Positions 35,390 to 42,852 of a DNA stretch of 64,000 nt are shown piece after piece. Both the position numbers and the translations under genes were made by a program. Numbering within the stretch: the first letter of the stretch is position 1; every line of letters begins with the position of its first letter. Under the pieces are notes generated by a model that ran no database searches, was not told the origin of the DNA, and was given only the letters and a program-made list of their open reading frames with translations. Source of the DNA: Erythrobacter ani (GTDB lineage: Bacteria; Pseudomonadota; Alphaproteobacteria; Sphingomonadales; Sphingomonadaceae); the NCBI RefSeq assembly GCF_019204025.1, contig NZ_JAGSPB010000001.1:992001-1056000 (forward strand), in the 5' to 3' direction.

Positions 35390-35557
35390 TTACTCAGGAA
35401 CAGGGAACTCGTCCGGAGAGACGTCGGGTTCGTCGATATCGGGCGGAAGCGGTTCGGTCTCGGGTGGGTGGATCGGTTCGGGGCGAGGGTCGCGCGCAGG
35501 ACGTTCTGGCGGCGCACTTGGTTCGATCCTGTCGGGTTTGGGAGGTTGAGTTGCCAC
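35390..35557 (-). CDS. Small Pro/Glu/Asp-rich protein, 55 aa
   Basis: A GTG-started frame of 55 residues follows the host-attachment-like gene by ten bases, with AGGA (35564-35567) six bases before the start. The product starts VATQPPKPDRIEPS and ends PDIDEPDVSPDEFPVPE, a proline- and acid-rich, probably disordered protein of a kind often seen in sphingomonads. It is too short for ordinary gene callers. No function is known. It probably shares a transcript with the upstream gene and hence the motif at 36076. Confidence 0.6.
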   Translation of the reverse strand: MATQPPKPDRIEPSAPPERPARDPRPEPIHPPETEPLPPDIDEPDVSPDEFPVPE

Positions 35558-35567
35558 TTTCTGATCC

Positions 35568-36011
35568 TCAAGGCTCTACCGCATCGATAATCGCCACGAT
35601 TTCTTCTGGCCGGTGATTGACGACATCCTTGTCGATTTCGGCGATTATGCCCGGTTTCAGACTGTCAGGGCACTGCTTGCGGAATTCGCCCAGTACAGAT
35701 GGTGCGGCTAGCACGAGCATCTCGCTTCCCTGCTCTTTTCGATACGCCGCCAACACTCCAAGGGCGTCCCTTACAAAGTTCTTTTTCGCCTCCTCATGCC
35801 AATCCGTTTCGCTCATGGCGCTGCGGCGCGAGGACGCGCTTGAAAAAGTTCGCCCAGGTCTATCCGACCCTTGCTCGCCTGATCGCGGATTCTCGGATAT
35901 TTCCTGGAGAACAGTTTGCAAGACCGGCTTGCGGGTGTCGCCCTGATTGCGGAGCAGCACCATTTTCCTACCATCGATCGCCATCACAAGCGCACCATGC
36001 TTGAGCTTCAT
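35568..36011 (-). CDS. Host attachment family protein
   Basis: The 147-residue product is recognisable as the Host_attach family: KLKHGALVMAIDGRKMVLLRNQGD at the N-terminus, QGSDRPGR and ETDWHEEAKKNFVRDALGVL in the middle, and LVLAAPSVLGEFRKQ with EIDKDVVNHRPEEIVAII at the end. The fold is related to release-factor/baeRF-type ribosome-associated proteins. The name comes from a plant-attachment phenotype and does not establish function. It heads a two-gene unit with the 55-residue protein. Its promoter shares a 15-mer with the DUF2267-ppsA-pfkB promoter. Confidence 0.87.
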   Translation of the reverse strand: MKLKHGALVMAIDGRKMVLLRNQGDTRKPVLQTVLQEISENPRSGEQGSDRPGRTFSSASSRRSAMSETDWHEEAKKNFVRDALGVLAAYRKEQGSEMLVLAAPSVLGEFRKQCPDSLKPGIIAEIDKDVVNHRPEEIVAIIDAVEP

Positions 36012-36075
36012 TACAGCTGCTCCCGAAGTGAGTGTCTCCTGTGGATTTCACGTAGCGAGCGGCTTATGCGCACTC

Positions 36076-36090
36076 ACTACGCAAACCTCC
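36076..36090 (-). promoter_or_regulatory. Island motif before the host-attachment-like gene
   Basis: ACTACGCAAACCTCC on the plus strand is identical to 8327-8341. It ends 64 bp before the ATG at 36011 (69 bp in the other case). Confidence 0.65.
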
Positions 36091-36154
36091 TAGGTCAAGC
36101 TGGACGGATTTCTTGCCAGTCTGGCATTGGAAGCCATGTTCGTCCGGATTGGAC

Positions 36155-36185
36155 AAAAAGGAGGCGGCACATTTGCCGCCTCTTT
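36155..36185. terminator. Bidirectional-looking rho-independent terminator
   Basis: GAGGCGGC and GCCGCCTC form an eight-bp stem with a six-base loop. AAAAA on the left gives a U-run for minus-strand transcripts leaving the TauE/SafE gene, and a shorter TTT lies on the right. Confidence 0.7.
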
Positions 36186-36309
36186 AGGTATACCGATTTC
36201 TCGGCTTCGGGTCGCGAAGACACCATTGCTGGAGGGCAAATTCAGCGACATCAGGAATGCTACGTAGATCGCGCCGGACCGAATTGGATCGGCAGCAATG
36301 CGTATGGCT

Positions 36310-37074
36310 CTAGAAGATGCTGTCCAGCAGCCAATAGCCCGTCGTAGCAGTTAGAACGCAGCCCACAAGAACAAGCATCACCGGCGCGGGAAGATACTTC
36401 GCTGCGATCGCCCCAAAGGGCGCGGCAAGCACGCCGCCGATCAAAAGCCCTAAGGTCGCCGCGGCCAAGTGCCCCAAGCCAAACTGGCCGACGAACGCGC
36501 CTGATATGGCGATCGCCACGAAGAATTCGGCACTGTTTACCGAACCCACGACTGCGCGCGGTTCGGTCCCCTGGAGCATCAGCCCCGAGCTTACCACTGG
36601 GCCCCATCCGCCTCCGCCGATCGCATCGAGCATGCCGCCAGCAAATCCGAGCGGGAGAATGGCCCTGGGTGCGCGTCGTTTGAGCCTGCCCCTCACTCCC
36701 TTGTATATCAGCAGAATGCCCAAGAGGCAGAGATAGACGAAGATAAACGGTTTGATAGCCTCGCCATCCAACTGCGCCAAACCATAGGCCCCGAATATCC
36801 CGCCGAGTACGCCCGGAACAACGATCATCAAGAACAGGCGTTTGTGGATGTTTCCTGTGATCGCGTGGCTCAGACCAGACACACCAGTCGTCATGATCTT
36901 GATCAAATGGACTTTGTACGAAGCTTGTGCCGGAGGCATTCCCATGAAACCGACCAAGAGCGTGGTCGCTATAGCTCCAAATGCCATGCCGAGCGCCCCA
37001 TCAACCAGTTGAGCAAGAAAACCGATCGCGACGAACGGCAGCAGCTCGGACCATGCAAATTGGAAAAGCTCCAT
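36310..37074 (-). CDS. Sulfite exporter TauE/SafE-family (TSUP) permease
   Basis: The 254-residue membrane protein has about eight hydrophobic segments and the TSUP features LPFVAIGFLAQLVDGALGMAFGAIATTLL near the N-terminus and the repeat PLGFAGGMLDAIGGGGWGPVVSSGLMLQG (about 130-160). It moves sulfur-containing or organic anions such as sulfite. GGGAGG lies six bases before ATG 37074, so longer frames to 37275 are not used. A motif copy (CGGAAACCTACGTG) lies 48 bp upstream. It may complement the persulfide module at 14508-18524, whose usual TauE-type exporter is missing. Confidence 0.9.
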   Translation of the reverse strand: MELFQFAWSELLPFVAIGFLAQLVDGALGMAFGAIATTLLVGFMGMPPAQASYKVHLIKIMTTGVSGLSHAITGNIHKRLFLMIVVPGVLGGIFGAYGLAQLDGEAIKPFIFVYLCLLGILLIYKGVRGRLKRRAPRAILPLGFAGGMLDAIGGGGWGPVVSSGLMLQGTEPRAVVGSVNSAEFFVAIAISGAFVGQFGLGHLAAATLGLLIGGVLAAPFGAIAAKYLPAPVMLVLVGCVLTATTGYWLLDSIF

Positions 37075-37122
37075 CGTCGACCTCCCTGAACCAGCTACGT
37101 CGGCAACAAGCCCGCTGACATT

Positions 37123-37136
37123 CGGAAACCTACGTG
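37123..37136 (-). promoter_or_regulatory. Island motif before the TSUP permease
   Basis: On the minus strand CACGTAGGTTTCCG shares AGGTTTCCG with the hsp20 copy. It ends 48 bp before the ATG. Confidence 0.5.
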
Positions 37137-37137
37137 G

Positions 37138-37619
37138 CCAAAGACGCGGTCTGCCGCACTTCTGAAAGAGATCGAATGAGCGAGCGGCTGAAATTCGAAA
37201 CAACACGCGCAGCGCGATCAAACGGGCGCCTGGTCGTATCAGCAGTCGCTGCTGCCCCTTCTGACGCGAAATCACCGCGCAAGCACGACCCCCTAAGAGT
37301 GGCGCGCGGTAAAATATTCATTAGTGAGGAAAAATGGCACAGCCGGCGTTGCTAAAAATTCAGACGCGGGCAGTGCTGGGACGTCTCTGACTACTCAGCA
37401 AGATCAGGGATTTGTCTTCTACTCTGTTCACGGTCGATCGTCTCCGTTTGCCTGCGACCAGCCGGGGCACCAAGCAGGCCGACTAGAGCATCGCGCGCGG
37501 CAGCATCGCCAGCTTGAGAAAACTTGTGACTGCGTCGGCAGCTAAATGACACGCCGGAGCTTACAGGCTGATGATTCCCCGACCGCGCCTAAGTCGCTTC
37601 CAAAACGTCCGCTATTTAG
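37138..37619. other. Gene-poor stretch at the island edge
   Basis: I see no supportable gene, RNA or clear repeat here. The short frames of about 60-75 residues have no recognisable features or ribosome-binding sites. The stretch lies between the last motif-controlled gene and the rtcR relic, so it is probably decayed sequence. Confidence 0.5.
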
Positions 37620-38083
37620 GTGTTTCCGGCTCAAACCGGGAATTTCCGCGAGGACCTGTTTGCACGCCTCAATCTATGGACCTTCGCGCTGCCGGGCCTT
37701 GCCGACCGGCGCGAAGATATCGAGCCCAACCTAGACTACGAACTTGAGCGTTTCGCGGAGCGCGAGGGCACGCGCGTTACATTCAATAAAGAAGCGCGGG
37801 ACCGCTATCTCCTTTGCCGAGAGCCCGTCTGCACGGTGGCAAGGCAGAGAGCGGGGGCCTGACCGGCCTACTCGGACAGGATCGAATGACAGCGATTGAC
37901 CCGTTCGACCGGGTCCAGCTGGAATATGTGGTTCAGGTGTGTCGACGCTCAGCCAGCCTTTCTGACGCAGCACGCACCCTCTTTGCCGCCTCACGCGAAC
38001 AGCGCACATCGACCAATGATTCCGATCGCCTGCGGAAATACCTCGCCAAATTTAGGTTGGACTGCGGTGCCGTCACCCAATGA
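37620..38083 (+). pseudogene. rtcR: rtcR relic (sigma-54 activator of RNA-repair genes), truncated and frameshifted
   Basis: Two adjacent frames both match the C-terminal half of RtcR, the sigma-54-dependent activator of rtcBA. The first (37620-37862) has GNFREDLFARLNLWTFALPG and a RREDIEPNLDYELERFA segment from the AAA+ domain. The second (37887-38083) has DPFDRVQLEYVVQVCRRSASL, AARTLFAASR and DSDRLRKYLAKF from the C-terminal DNA-binding end. A frame change plus missing sequence separates them, and the CARF-like sensor and Walker A parts are absent. Complete RtcR is about 530 residues. No rtcB or rtcA gene is in the window. Confidence 0.75.
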
Positions 38084-38298
38084 CCTAAGCGGCTGCAATC
38101 TGAACCGATTCTCCAAACCTGCTACGCAGTCGAGGTGCTCGAATTCCAAGGCCCTCAAATTATAATGCTGTGTCGGAACATCCCGCAGCGGCCCCGAAAA
38201 GACCATTCAAGCCCGCAAGTTGTGTAGGGTCAATCGTAGGAACGCATTCCGCGATTCGGTAGGAACGGGCCTGGAAACAACGCGCTAGGGCAGTTGAC

Positions 38299-38375
<77 letters not shown>

Positions 38376-38515
38376 GGATCGCCGTGCGATCGCTAGCAAC
38401 GAATTGCACTGGGCGCGGCGCTTAGCAAGAGCTGCCTTGCCGCGCCACACAATAATCGCCGCCAAACGCGCGATTAACTCTTCGGCAAGAGACTCGCACT
38501 ACCTCGTTAGCCATC

Positions 38516-38914
38516 ATGTCCGCGCTTCCTCCACAGCAAACCCGCGCCATGCGCGAAACGGTCCGGCGGGCCGCGCGGCCGGTCGTTTCGCTGGCAGAAC
38601 GCTGGGCCACGCTGCACGAACAGGCCGCGGAGCTGGCGCGCCATGCCGGCCTTGCGCCAGAAGCGATCAGTGCTGGCAGCGAGGATTTCCTCGCGGCTCT
38701 CAAGAACGCGCATGGTTGGCAGCAGGACCTCGTGTGGCAGGGCGTCGAGGACATCGATGCGATGATGCAGCCGGGTCTGTCCGCGCTTCAAGTGATAGCC
38801 GCGCGCGGGCAGGACGTGGCCGCGCCGGCCCTTGCGCTGTGGCGTGAATATCACCTGGCCCGCGAAGCGGTTCTGGACGTTATCGGATTGAGCCGGACCC
38901 GCGACGCCGCCTGA
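38516..38914 (+). CDS. Conserved hypothetical helical protein
   Basis: I do not recognise a named family. The 132-residue protein is Ala-rich and predicted helical. It lacks a signal peptide or membrane helix and has Trp-containing segments AERWATLHEQAAELARHAG and HGWQQDLVWQGVEDIDAMM. Some phasin-like and granule-associated proteins have a similar all-helical look, but no defining motif is present. It lies between the tRNA and mmcB on the same strand as the downstream core genes. The start codon at 38516 is the only good ATG; no strong ribosome-binding site is visible. Confidence 0.7.
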   Translation: MSALPPQQTRAMRETVRRAARPVVSLAERWATLHEQAAELARHAGLAPEAISAGSEDFLAALKNAHGWQQDLVWQGVEDIDAMMQPGLSALQVIAARGQDVAAPALALWREYHLAREAVLDVIGLSRTRDAA

Positions 38915-38938
38915 TCGCCGTTCCATACGCTTGACTGT

Positions 38939-38953
38939 GTTCGCGGTATGTTC
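38939..38953 (+). promoter_or_regulatory. LexA (SOS) box before mmcB
   Basis: GTTCGCGGTATGTTC is an exact GTTC-N7-GTTC, the direct-repeat LexA site of alphaproteobacteria. It lies 12 bp before the ATG at 38966. Confidence 0.8.
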
Positions 38954-38965
38954 CAATCATGTCGC

Positions 38966-39463
38966 ATGAAATCCGCATCTGCCGACACCCTTGATTCGCA
39001 GTCCCCCGCATCGGCCCGGGACGTAGCCCGCGGGATCATGCGTCTGTTCGCTCGCAACAATATCTGGTGCATTTCGGAGATGCCTCTGAAGAACGGAAGG
39101 CGCGCCGATCTGATGGGCATCGATGCGAAAGGGCTGATCGTAATTGTCGAGATCAAGGTCGCGCGGGGCGACCTGCTCGGCGATGCGAAATGGCCCGATT
39201 ATCTCGATTTTTGCGACCGGTTCTATTGGGGCCTCGCTCCGGGGCTGAACCGCGATCCGCTGGCGAGTGAAGCATACCGGCCCGACGTTTGCGGAATAGT
39301 CGTCGCCGATGGATACGATGCGGAGATCGTGCAGCATGCCTCGCTCGATCCGCTCGCCCCGGCACGCCGCAAGACGCAAGTGGAAGCGCTCGCCCGGGCG
39401 GCGATGCGGCGGCACACGTCGCTGATCGATCCCCATTGCAGCGATGTCGATAGCGCCGGTTAG
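38966..39463 (+). CDS. mmcB: MmcB family DNA-repair protein
   Basis: The 165-residue protein has a PD-(D/E)XK-like layout: EMPLKNGRRADLMGID and VIVEIKVARGDLLGDAKWPDY, with the E-x-K nuclease motif, then FYWGLAPG. It is the alphaproteobacterial MmcB family, linked in Caulobacter to mitomycin C resistance and SOS control. A longer frame starts at 38948, but that ATG lies within the LexA box, so 38966 is chosen. The exact LexA site directly upstream supports DNA-damage induction. Confidence 0.9.
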   Translation: MKSASADTLDSQSPASARDVARGIMRLFARNNIWCISEMPLKNGRRADLMGIDAKGLIVIVEIKVARGDLLGDAKWPDYLDFCDRFYWGLAPGLNRDPLASEAYRPDVCGIVVADGYDAEIVQHASLDPLAPARRKTQVEALARAAMRRHTSLIDPHCSDVDSAG

Positions 39464-39492
39464 ACGGTTTCGCAGGCGCACGGTTTGCGCCT

Positions 39493-40281
39493 ATGGTCCG
39501 GGCAATGTTGCCCGCTGACATGCCCATCCTGCTGGCGTTGCTGATCGTCAGCATCGCGACATCGGCCTTCGTCGCGCTGCGGTACTTTGCCGCCTCAGGG
39601 CTGTTCGCCTTGATAACGCAGCGCGTGAGGCCCGGCCTTTACGAAGGAAAGAAGCGCCAGATAGGGCGTGAAATCCGCTGGTCGCTGATCGCCGCCATCA
39701 TTTATGGCGCGCCTGCAGGCATGGTGCTCTGGGCCTGGAACCACCTTGGCTGGACACGGCTCTACACCGATTTCGGCGCGTATCCGCTGTGGTATCTCCC
39801 TGTATCGGTGTTCATCTACCTGTTCGCGCAGGATACCTGGTTTTATTGGAGCCACCGCGCGATGCATCACCGCAGGCTGTTTCGCATCATGCACGCCGTT
39901 CATCACGACAGTCGCCCGCCAACGTCGTGGACCGCGATGAGCTTTCATCCGATGGAGTCGCTAACGGGCGCGCTGCTGATCCCGCTGCTGGTCTTCATCC
40001 TGCCCATCCACATCGCGATGCTGGGGGTCGTACTCACCGCAGCGACCATCATGGGTGTCACCAATCACATGGGCTGGGAAATGTTTCCGCGCGCGCTTGT
40101 TCATTCTCCGTTGGGGAATTGGGTGATAACAGCAAGCCACCACGAAAAGCATCACGAACATTATGCATGCAATTTCGGGCTGTATTTTCGCTTTTGGGAC
40201 CGATTGTGCGGGACAGATCGGGGCCTTTCGAAGCGTATGGTCGAGCAGTCCGGCGACGCACCAAGGGGGGTACGGATATGA
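39493..40281 (+). CDS. Sterol desaturase/fatty acid hydroxylase superfamily protein
   Basis: The 262-residue membrane protein has at least four hydrophobic segments and the three histidine clusters of the di-iron hydroxylase superfamily: HRAMHH (about 118-123), HAVHHD (about 135-140) and HHEKHH (about 217-222). It would hydroxylate or desaturate a lipid, sterol or carotenoid; sphingomonads use such enzymes on sphingolipids, hopanoids and carotenoids, so the substrate is open. Starts at 39493, 39505 and 39520 are possible. The stop overlaps the next ATG. Confidence 0.88.
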   Translation: MVRAMLPADMPILLALLIVSIATSAFVALRYFAASGLFALITQRVRPGLYEGKKRQIGREIRWSLIAAIIYGAPAGMVLWAWNHLGWTRLYTDFGAYPLWYLPVSVFIYLFAQDTWFYWSHRAMHHRRLFRIMHAVHHDSRPPTSWTAMSFHPMESLTGALLIPLLVFILPIHIAMLGVVLTAATIMGVTNHMGWEMFPRALVHSPLGNWVITASHHEKHHEHYACNFGLYFRFWDRLCGTDRGLSKRMVEQSGDAPRGVRI

Positions 40282-40715
40282 AACGAGCAGGTATTTTGGC
40301 AGCAGGAGCCGTATTTGCGGCCACGACAACGCCGGCAGCAGCGGGCGAAGTGACGATAACCGTCACCGATCTGCGTTCTGGCGAGGGCGTTGTGCGCGCC
40401 TGCATGACGGCCAAGGAAGACGTGTTCCCCAAATGCATCAAGGATCCGGCCTCGCACCGCACGGTGGTACCAGCGGGGGATGCCGTCACAATACGCTTCA
40501 CCGATGTCGAGCCGGGAAGCTACGCCATCGCGCTGCTGCATGACGAAAACGACAATGGCAAAGCCGATCGTGCTCTCGGAATGATGCCCAAGGAAGGTTT
40601 CGGCTTTTCGCGCGATGCCAAGGTTCGCATGGGCCCGCCCAAGTTCAAGGATGCGGTATTCGATCTTGGGGCCGTCGCCCAGGACCTGACCATCACCATG
40701 CGGTATTTCCTCTAG
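40278..40715 (+). CDS. DUF2141 family exported protein
   Basis: The 145-residue protein has a signal peptide (cleavage after ...TTTPAAA, about residue 22) and a beta-sandwich DUF2141 domain. Its conserved features are GEVVRAC-like GEGVVRACM, FTDVEPGSYAIALLHDENDNGKADR (a DxNxDxKxD acid loop resembling a Ca2+ site) and MPKEGFGFSRDA. Function is unknown; it is probably periplasmic. AAGGGGGG precedes the ATG, which overlaps the hydroxylase stop by ATGA. Confidence 0.9.
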   Translation: MKRAGILAAGAVFAATTTPAAAGEVTITVTDLRSGEGVVRACMTAKEDVFPKCIKDPASHRTVVPAGDAVTIRFTDVEPGSYAIALLHDENDNGKADRALGMMPKEGFGFSRDAKVRMGPPKFKDAVFDLGAVAQDLTITMRYFL

Positions 40716-40791
40716 CGATCGGCGCAGACGCACGAAGGCTTCGTGACGCCACGCAGTCTCGGCCTGTAAGCATTGAGTTTTCCAAGTTGAC

Positions 40792-40807
40792 TTAACGCAA
40801 TGTTTAC
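40792..40807 (+). promoter_or_regulatory. CtrA-like box
   Basis: TTAACGCAATGTTTAC reads TTAA-N7-TTTAC, one mismatch from the CtrA consensus TTAA-N7-TTAAC. It lies 53 bp before the PAS-domain gene. The 145-bp gap also holds a 15-base inverted repeat (CACGAAGGCTTCGTG, 40731-40745). Confidence 0.45.
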
Positions 40808-40860
40808 CACGCATCTCCAGAACCAAGCCTGAAACCGTTTAACAAGGGGCGGATTAGGCA

Positions 40861-42789
40861 ATGGACAATCTGCGGGGCACATTTGATTCCGGTGACGTGG
40901 CTAGCGATAGCCAGGACTGGGACAGCCACGAAGACAACGAAACGGCGCGCGACCTGCCGCCGGAGGCGATCGGCCAGGACGAACGCCGCATGCAGGTTCG
41001 CGCCTATAACCATTGGGCCAGCCTTCTGGGCGACCGCAGCTTCCCCTCTATCGAAGACCTCGAACCTCAAAACCTCCCCGATTTCGGTCCCAACAGCGTT
41101 CTGCTGGATTTTTCGAGCGGCATCGAGGACCCGGCCGTTCAATATCTCGGCCTCAAACTCGCCGAGGAATGCGGCGCCGAAGGGAACATCGCCAAACTTT
41201 CCGATGTCCCGCCGCGCTCACTGCTGAGCCGCATCACCGACCATTACATGCAGATCCTCGCCAATCAGGCTCCGATCGGGTTCGAAGCTGAATTCGTTAA
41301 CCAGCGCGGTGCCTCGATCATGTATCGCGGCATCCTGCTGCCCTTCTCGAGCGACGATGAAACCATCGACTTCATCTATGGCGTGATCAACTGGAAAGAG
41401 ATTGCAGACCAGGTGACAGCGGACGAGCTGCTGCTTGAAATCGATCAGGCGCTGGAATCTTCCGAAACGGCCGATGTGGATGAGGATGAACCGCACAAGC
41501 ACCATGCCGATCCCCTGACCGAGTGGGCCGATTCTCCCGCCGGCGAGATCGACCAGGAATCTGACGCTCACGAACCGGCAGACGATCTTGAAGAAGACGT
41601 CCTCGAACTTGGCATCGAAGCGCAAATTGCCGCCGATGCGCAAGGCCTCGCCGCTGACGCTGCAGAACCCGCCGCCAATCAGGATGATGTTTCAGACAAT
41701 GTCGCATCGCTTGGCGGTGTTCTAGGCGGGTCACCGACCGATGACGATCTGCCGCTGCCCGATTTCGGCCAATATGCTCTCGACGATCCCGATGAAGAGG
41801 ACGAAGATGAAGGCGAAGGCGCCGGTTACAGCTTCGCCTCGCTGTCGGAGTACATAAAGACACCTGCCAAAAAGGCCGTGGACCTGGATGCCGACCAGTT
41901 CGACCCTTCCGATTACGAGGTTGATGCGACCGAAGATGAGCCTGTCATCGAGGAAGCTGAAGAGCTGACCGATCCGATGGGCGCGGAATATCTGGGCGAA
42001 GCCGAAGATGACGCGGAAGAGCCCATGCCTGCATTCTACCAACAGGACGACGATGAACCGGGTGAAACACCTTTCGCGCCGGTCGAAAGCCCCGTCGAGG
42101 CCGCACCGGAACCCGTGGCCTATGTGCCGGCGGCCAGTTTTGGTGCAGTCGAACCGGTCGATCCTTCCACCGAGCTGAACGATAATGCAGGCCTTCACGA
42201 TTTCCTCGCGTCGGCCAGAGAGCTTGCCGAAGCAGCCCGGATTTCCGAAGACCGCAGCCGCTCCGCGCTCTATGCGGCGGTCGGCCGCGCCTACGATTTC
42301 TCGCTCGCGGCGAAAGATGCTCCCGAAGACTACCGCGAATTGCTCGACGATAACGGGCTGACGCTTCAGGATCGCGCGCCGATGACGCCGGTGGTGAAAC
42401 TCGTATTCGGCAGCGACTATGACAAGACCCGTCTGACCGAATACGCCGCCGCGCTGAACCACGCGCACCGCCTGCGTCTTGAGCGCGGTACGCTCGCAGA
42501 TTTCCTCGCGGAAACGAAGGGCGGCCTCAAGGGCGTGGTCGCCGCCGAGCGGCGAATACGCCGCGAAGAAGCGGGCAAGCCTGCCGAGCCGGAACATGAA
42601 ATTCGCCTCGCATTGGCTGAAAAGCTGCGCGAGCTCGAAGCACTCACGCTCGATGCGATCTCGGCCAAGGGGCCGGAATTCTCGCTCGTCATGGTTCGCC
42701 GCGACGGCAATGGCGGCGTTTCAGTGCTAGGCGAAATCGAAGAGGATATCCCGCTGATCGAACGCGCTGCGAAGAAACTCGTCGGCTAA
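40861..42789 (+). CDS. PAS-domain protein with long acidic linker
   Basis: This 642-residue protein has an N-terminal PAS_5-like region (about 40-190; RAYNHWASLLGDRSFPSIEDLEP, IMYRGILLPFSSDDETIDFIYGVINWK). A very acidic, probably disordered middle follows (about 200-440) rich in Asp and Glu. The C-terminal domain is helical (about 445-640) with LHDFLASARELAEAARISEDRSRSALYAAVGRAYDFS. No enzymatic motif is visible. PAS_5 proteins such as Caulobacter MopJ affect motility and cell-cycle signalling. A CtrA-like box upstream fits that idea, but the function is unproven. Confidence 0.85.
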   Translation: MDNLRGTFDSGDVASDSQDWDSHEDNETARDLPPEAIGQDERRMQVRAYNHWASLLGDRSFPSIEDLEPQNLPDFGPNSVLLDFSSGIEDPAVQYLGLKLAEECGAEGNIAKLSDVPPRSLLSRITDHYMQILANQAPIGFEAEFVNQRGASIMYRGILLPFSSDDETIDFIYGVINWKEIADQVTADELLLEIDQALESSETADVDEDEPHKHHADPLTEWADSPAGEIDQESDAHEPADDLEEDVLELGIEAQIAADAQGLAADAAEPAANQDDVSDNVASLGGVLGGSPTDDDLPLPDFGQYALDDPDEEDEDEGEGAGYSFASLSEYIKTPAKKAVDLDADQFDPSDYEVDATEDEPVIEEAEELTDPMGAEYLGEAEDDAEEPMPAFYQQDDDEPGETPFAPVESPVEAAPEPVAYVPAASFGAVEPVDPSTELNDNAGLHDFLASARELAEAARISEDRSRSALYAAVGRAYDFSLAAKDAPEDYRELLDDNGLTLQDRAPMTPVVKLVFGSDYDKTRLTEYAAALNHAHRLRLERGTLADFLAETKGGLKGVVAAERRIRREEAGKPAEPEHEIRLALAEKLRELEALTLDAISAKGPEFSLVMVRRDGNGGVSVLGEIEEDIPLIERAAKKLVG

Positions 42790-42852
42790 GGGATTGATTT
42801 GAATTTCGGATCGGTTGGCGTGGAGCCTCCAAGCCGCTAACCGCGTGGACCT

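Noticed and set aside
35327..35590. An 87-codon plus frame with AGAGGGGAG before its ATG
   Set aside because: The product has no recognisable features and is antisense to the 55-residue gene, whose acidic/proline composition is more protein-like. Kept only as part of the orphan-promoter finding.
41731..42597. A 288-codon minus-strand frame
   Set aside because: It is antisense to the acidic PAS-domain protein and has no recognisable motif.
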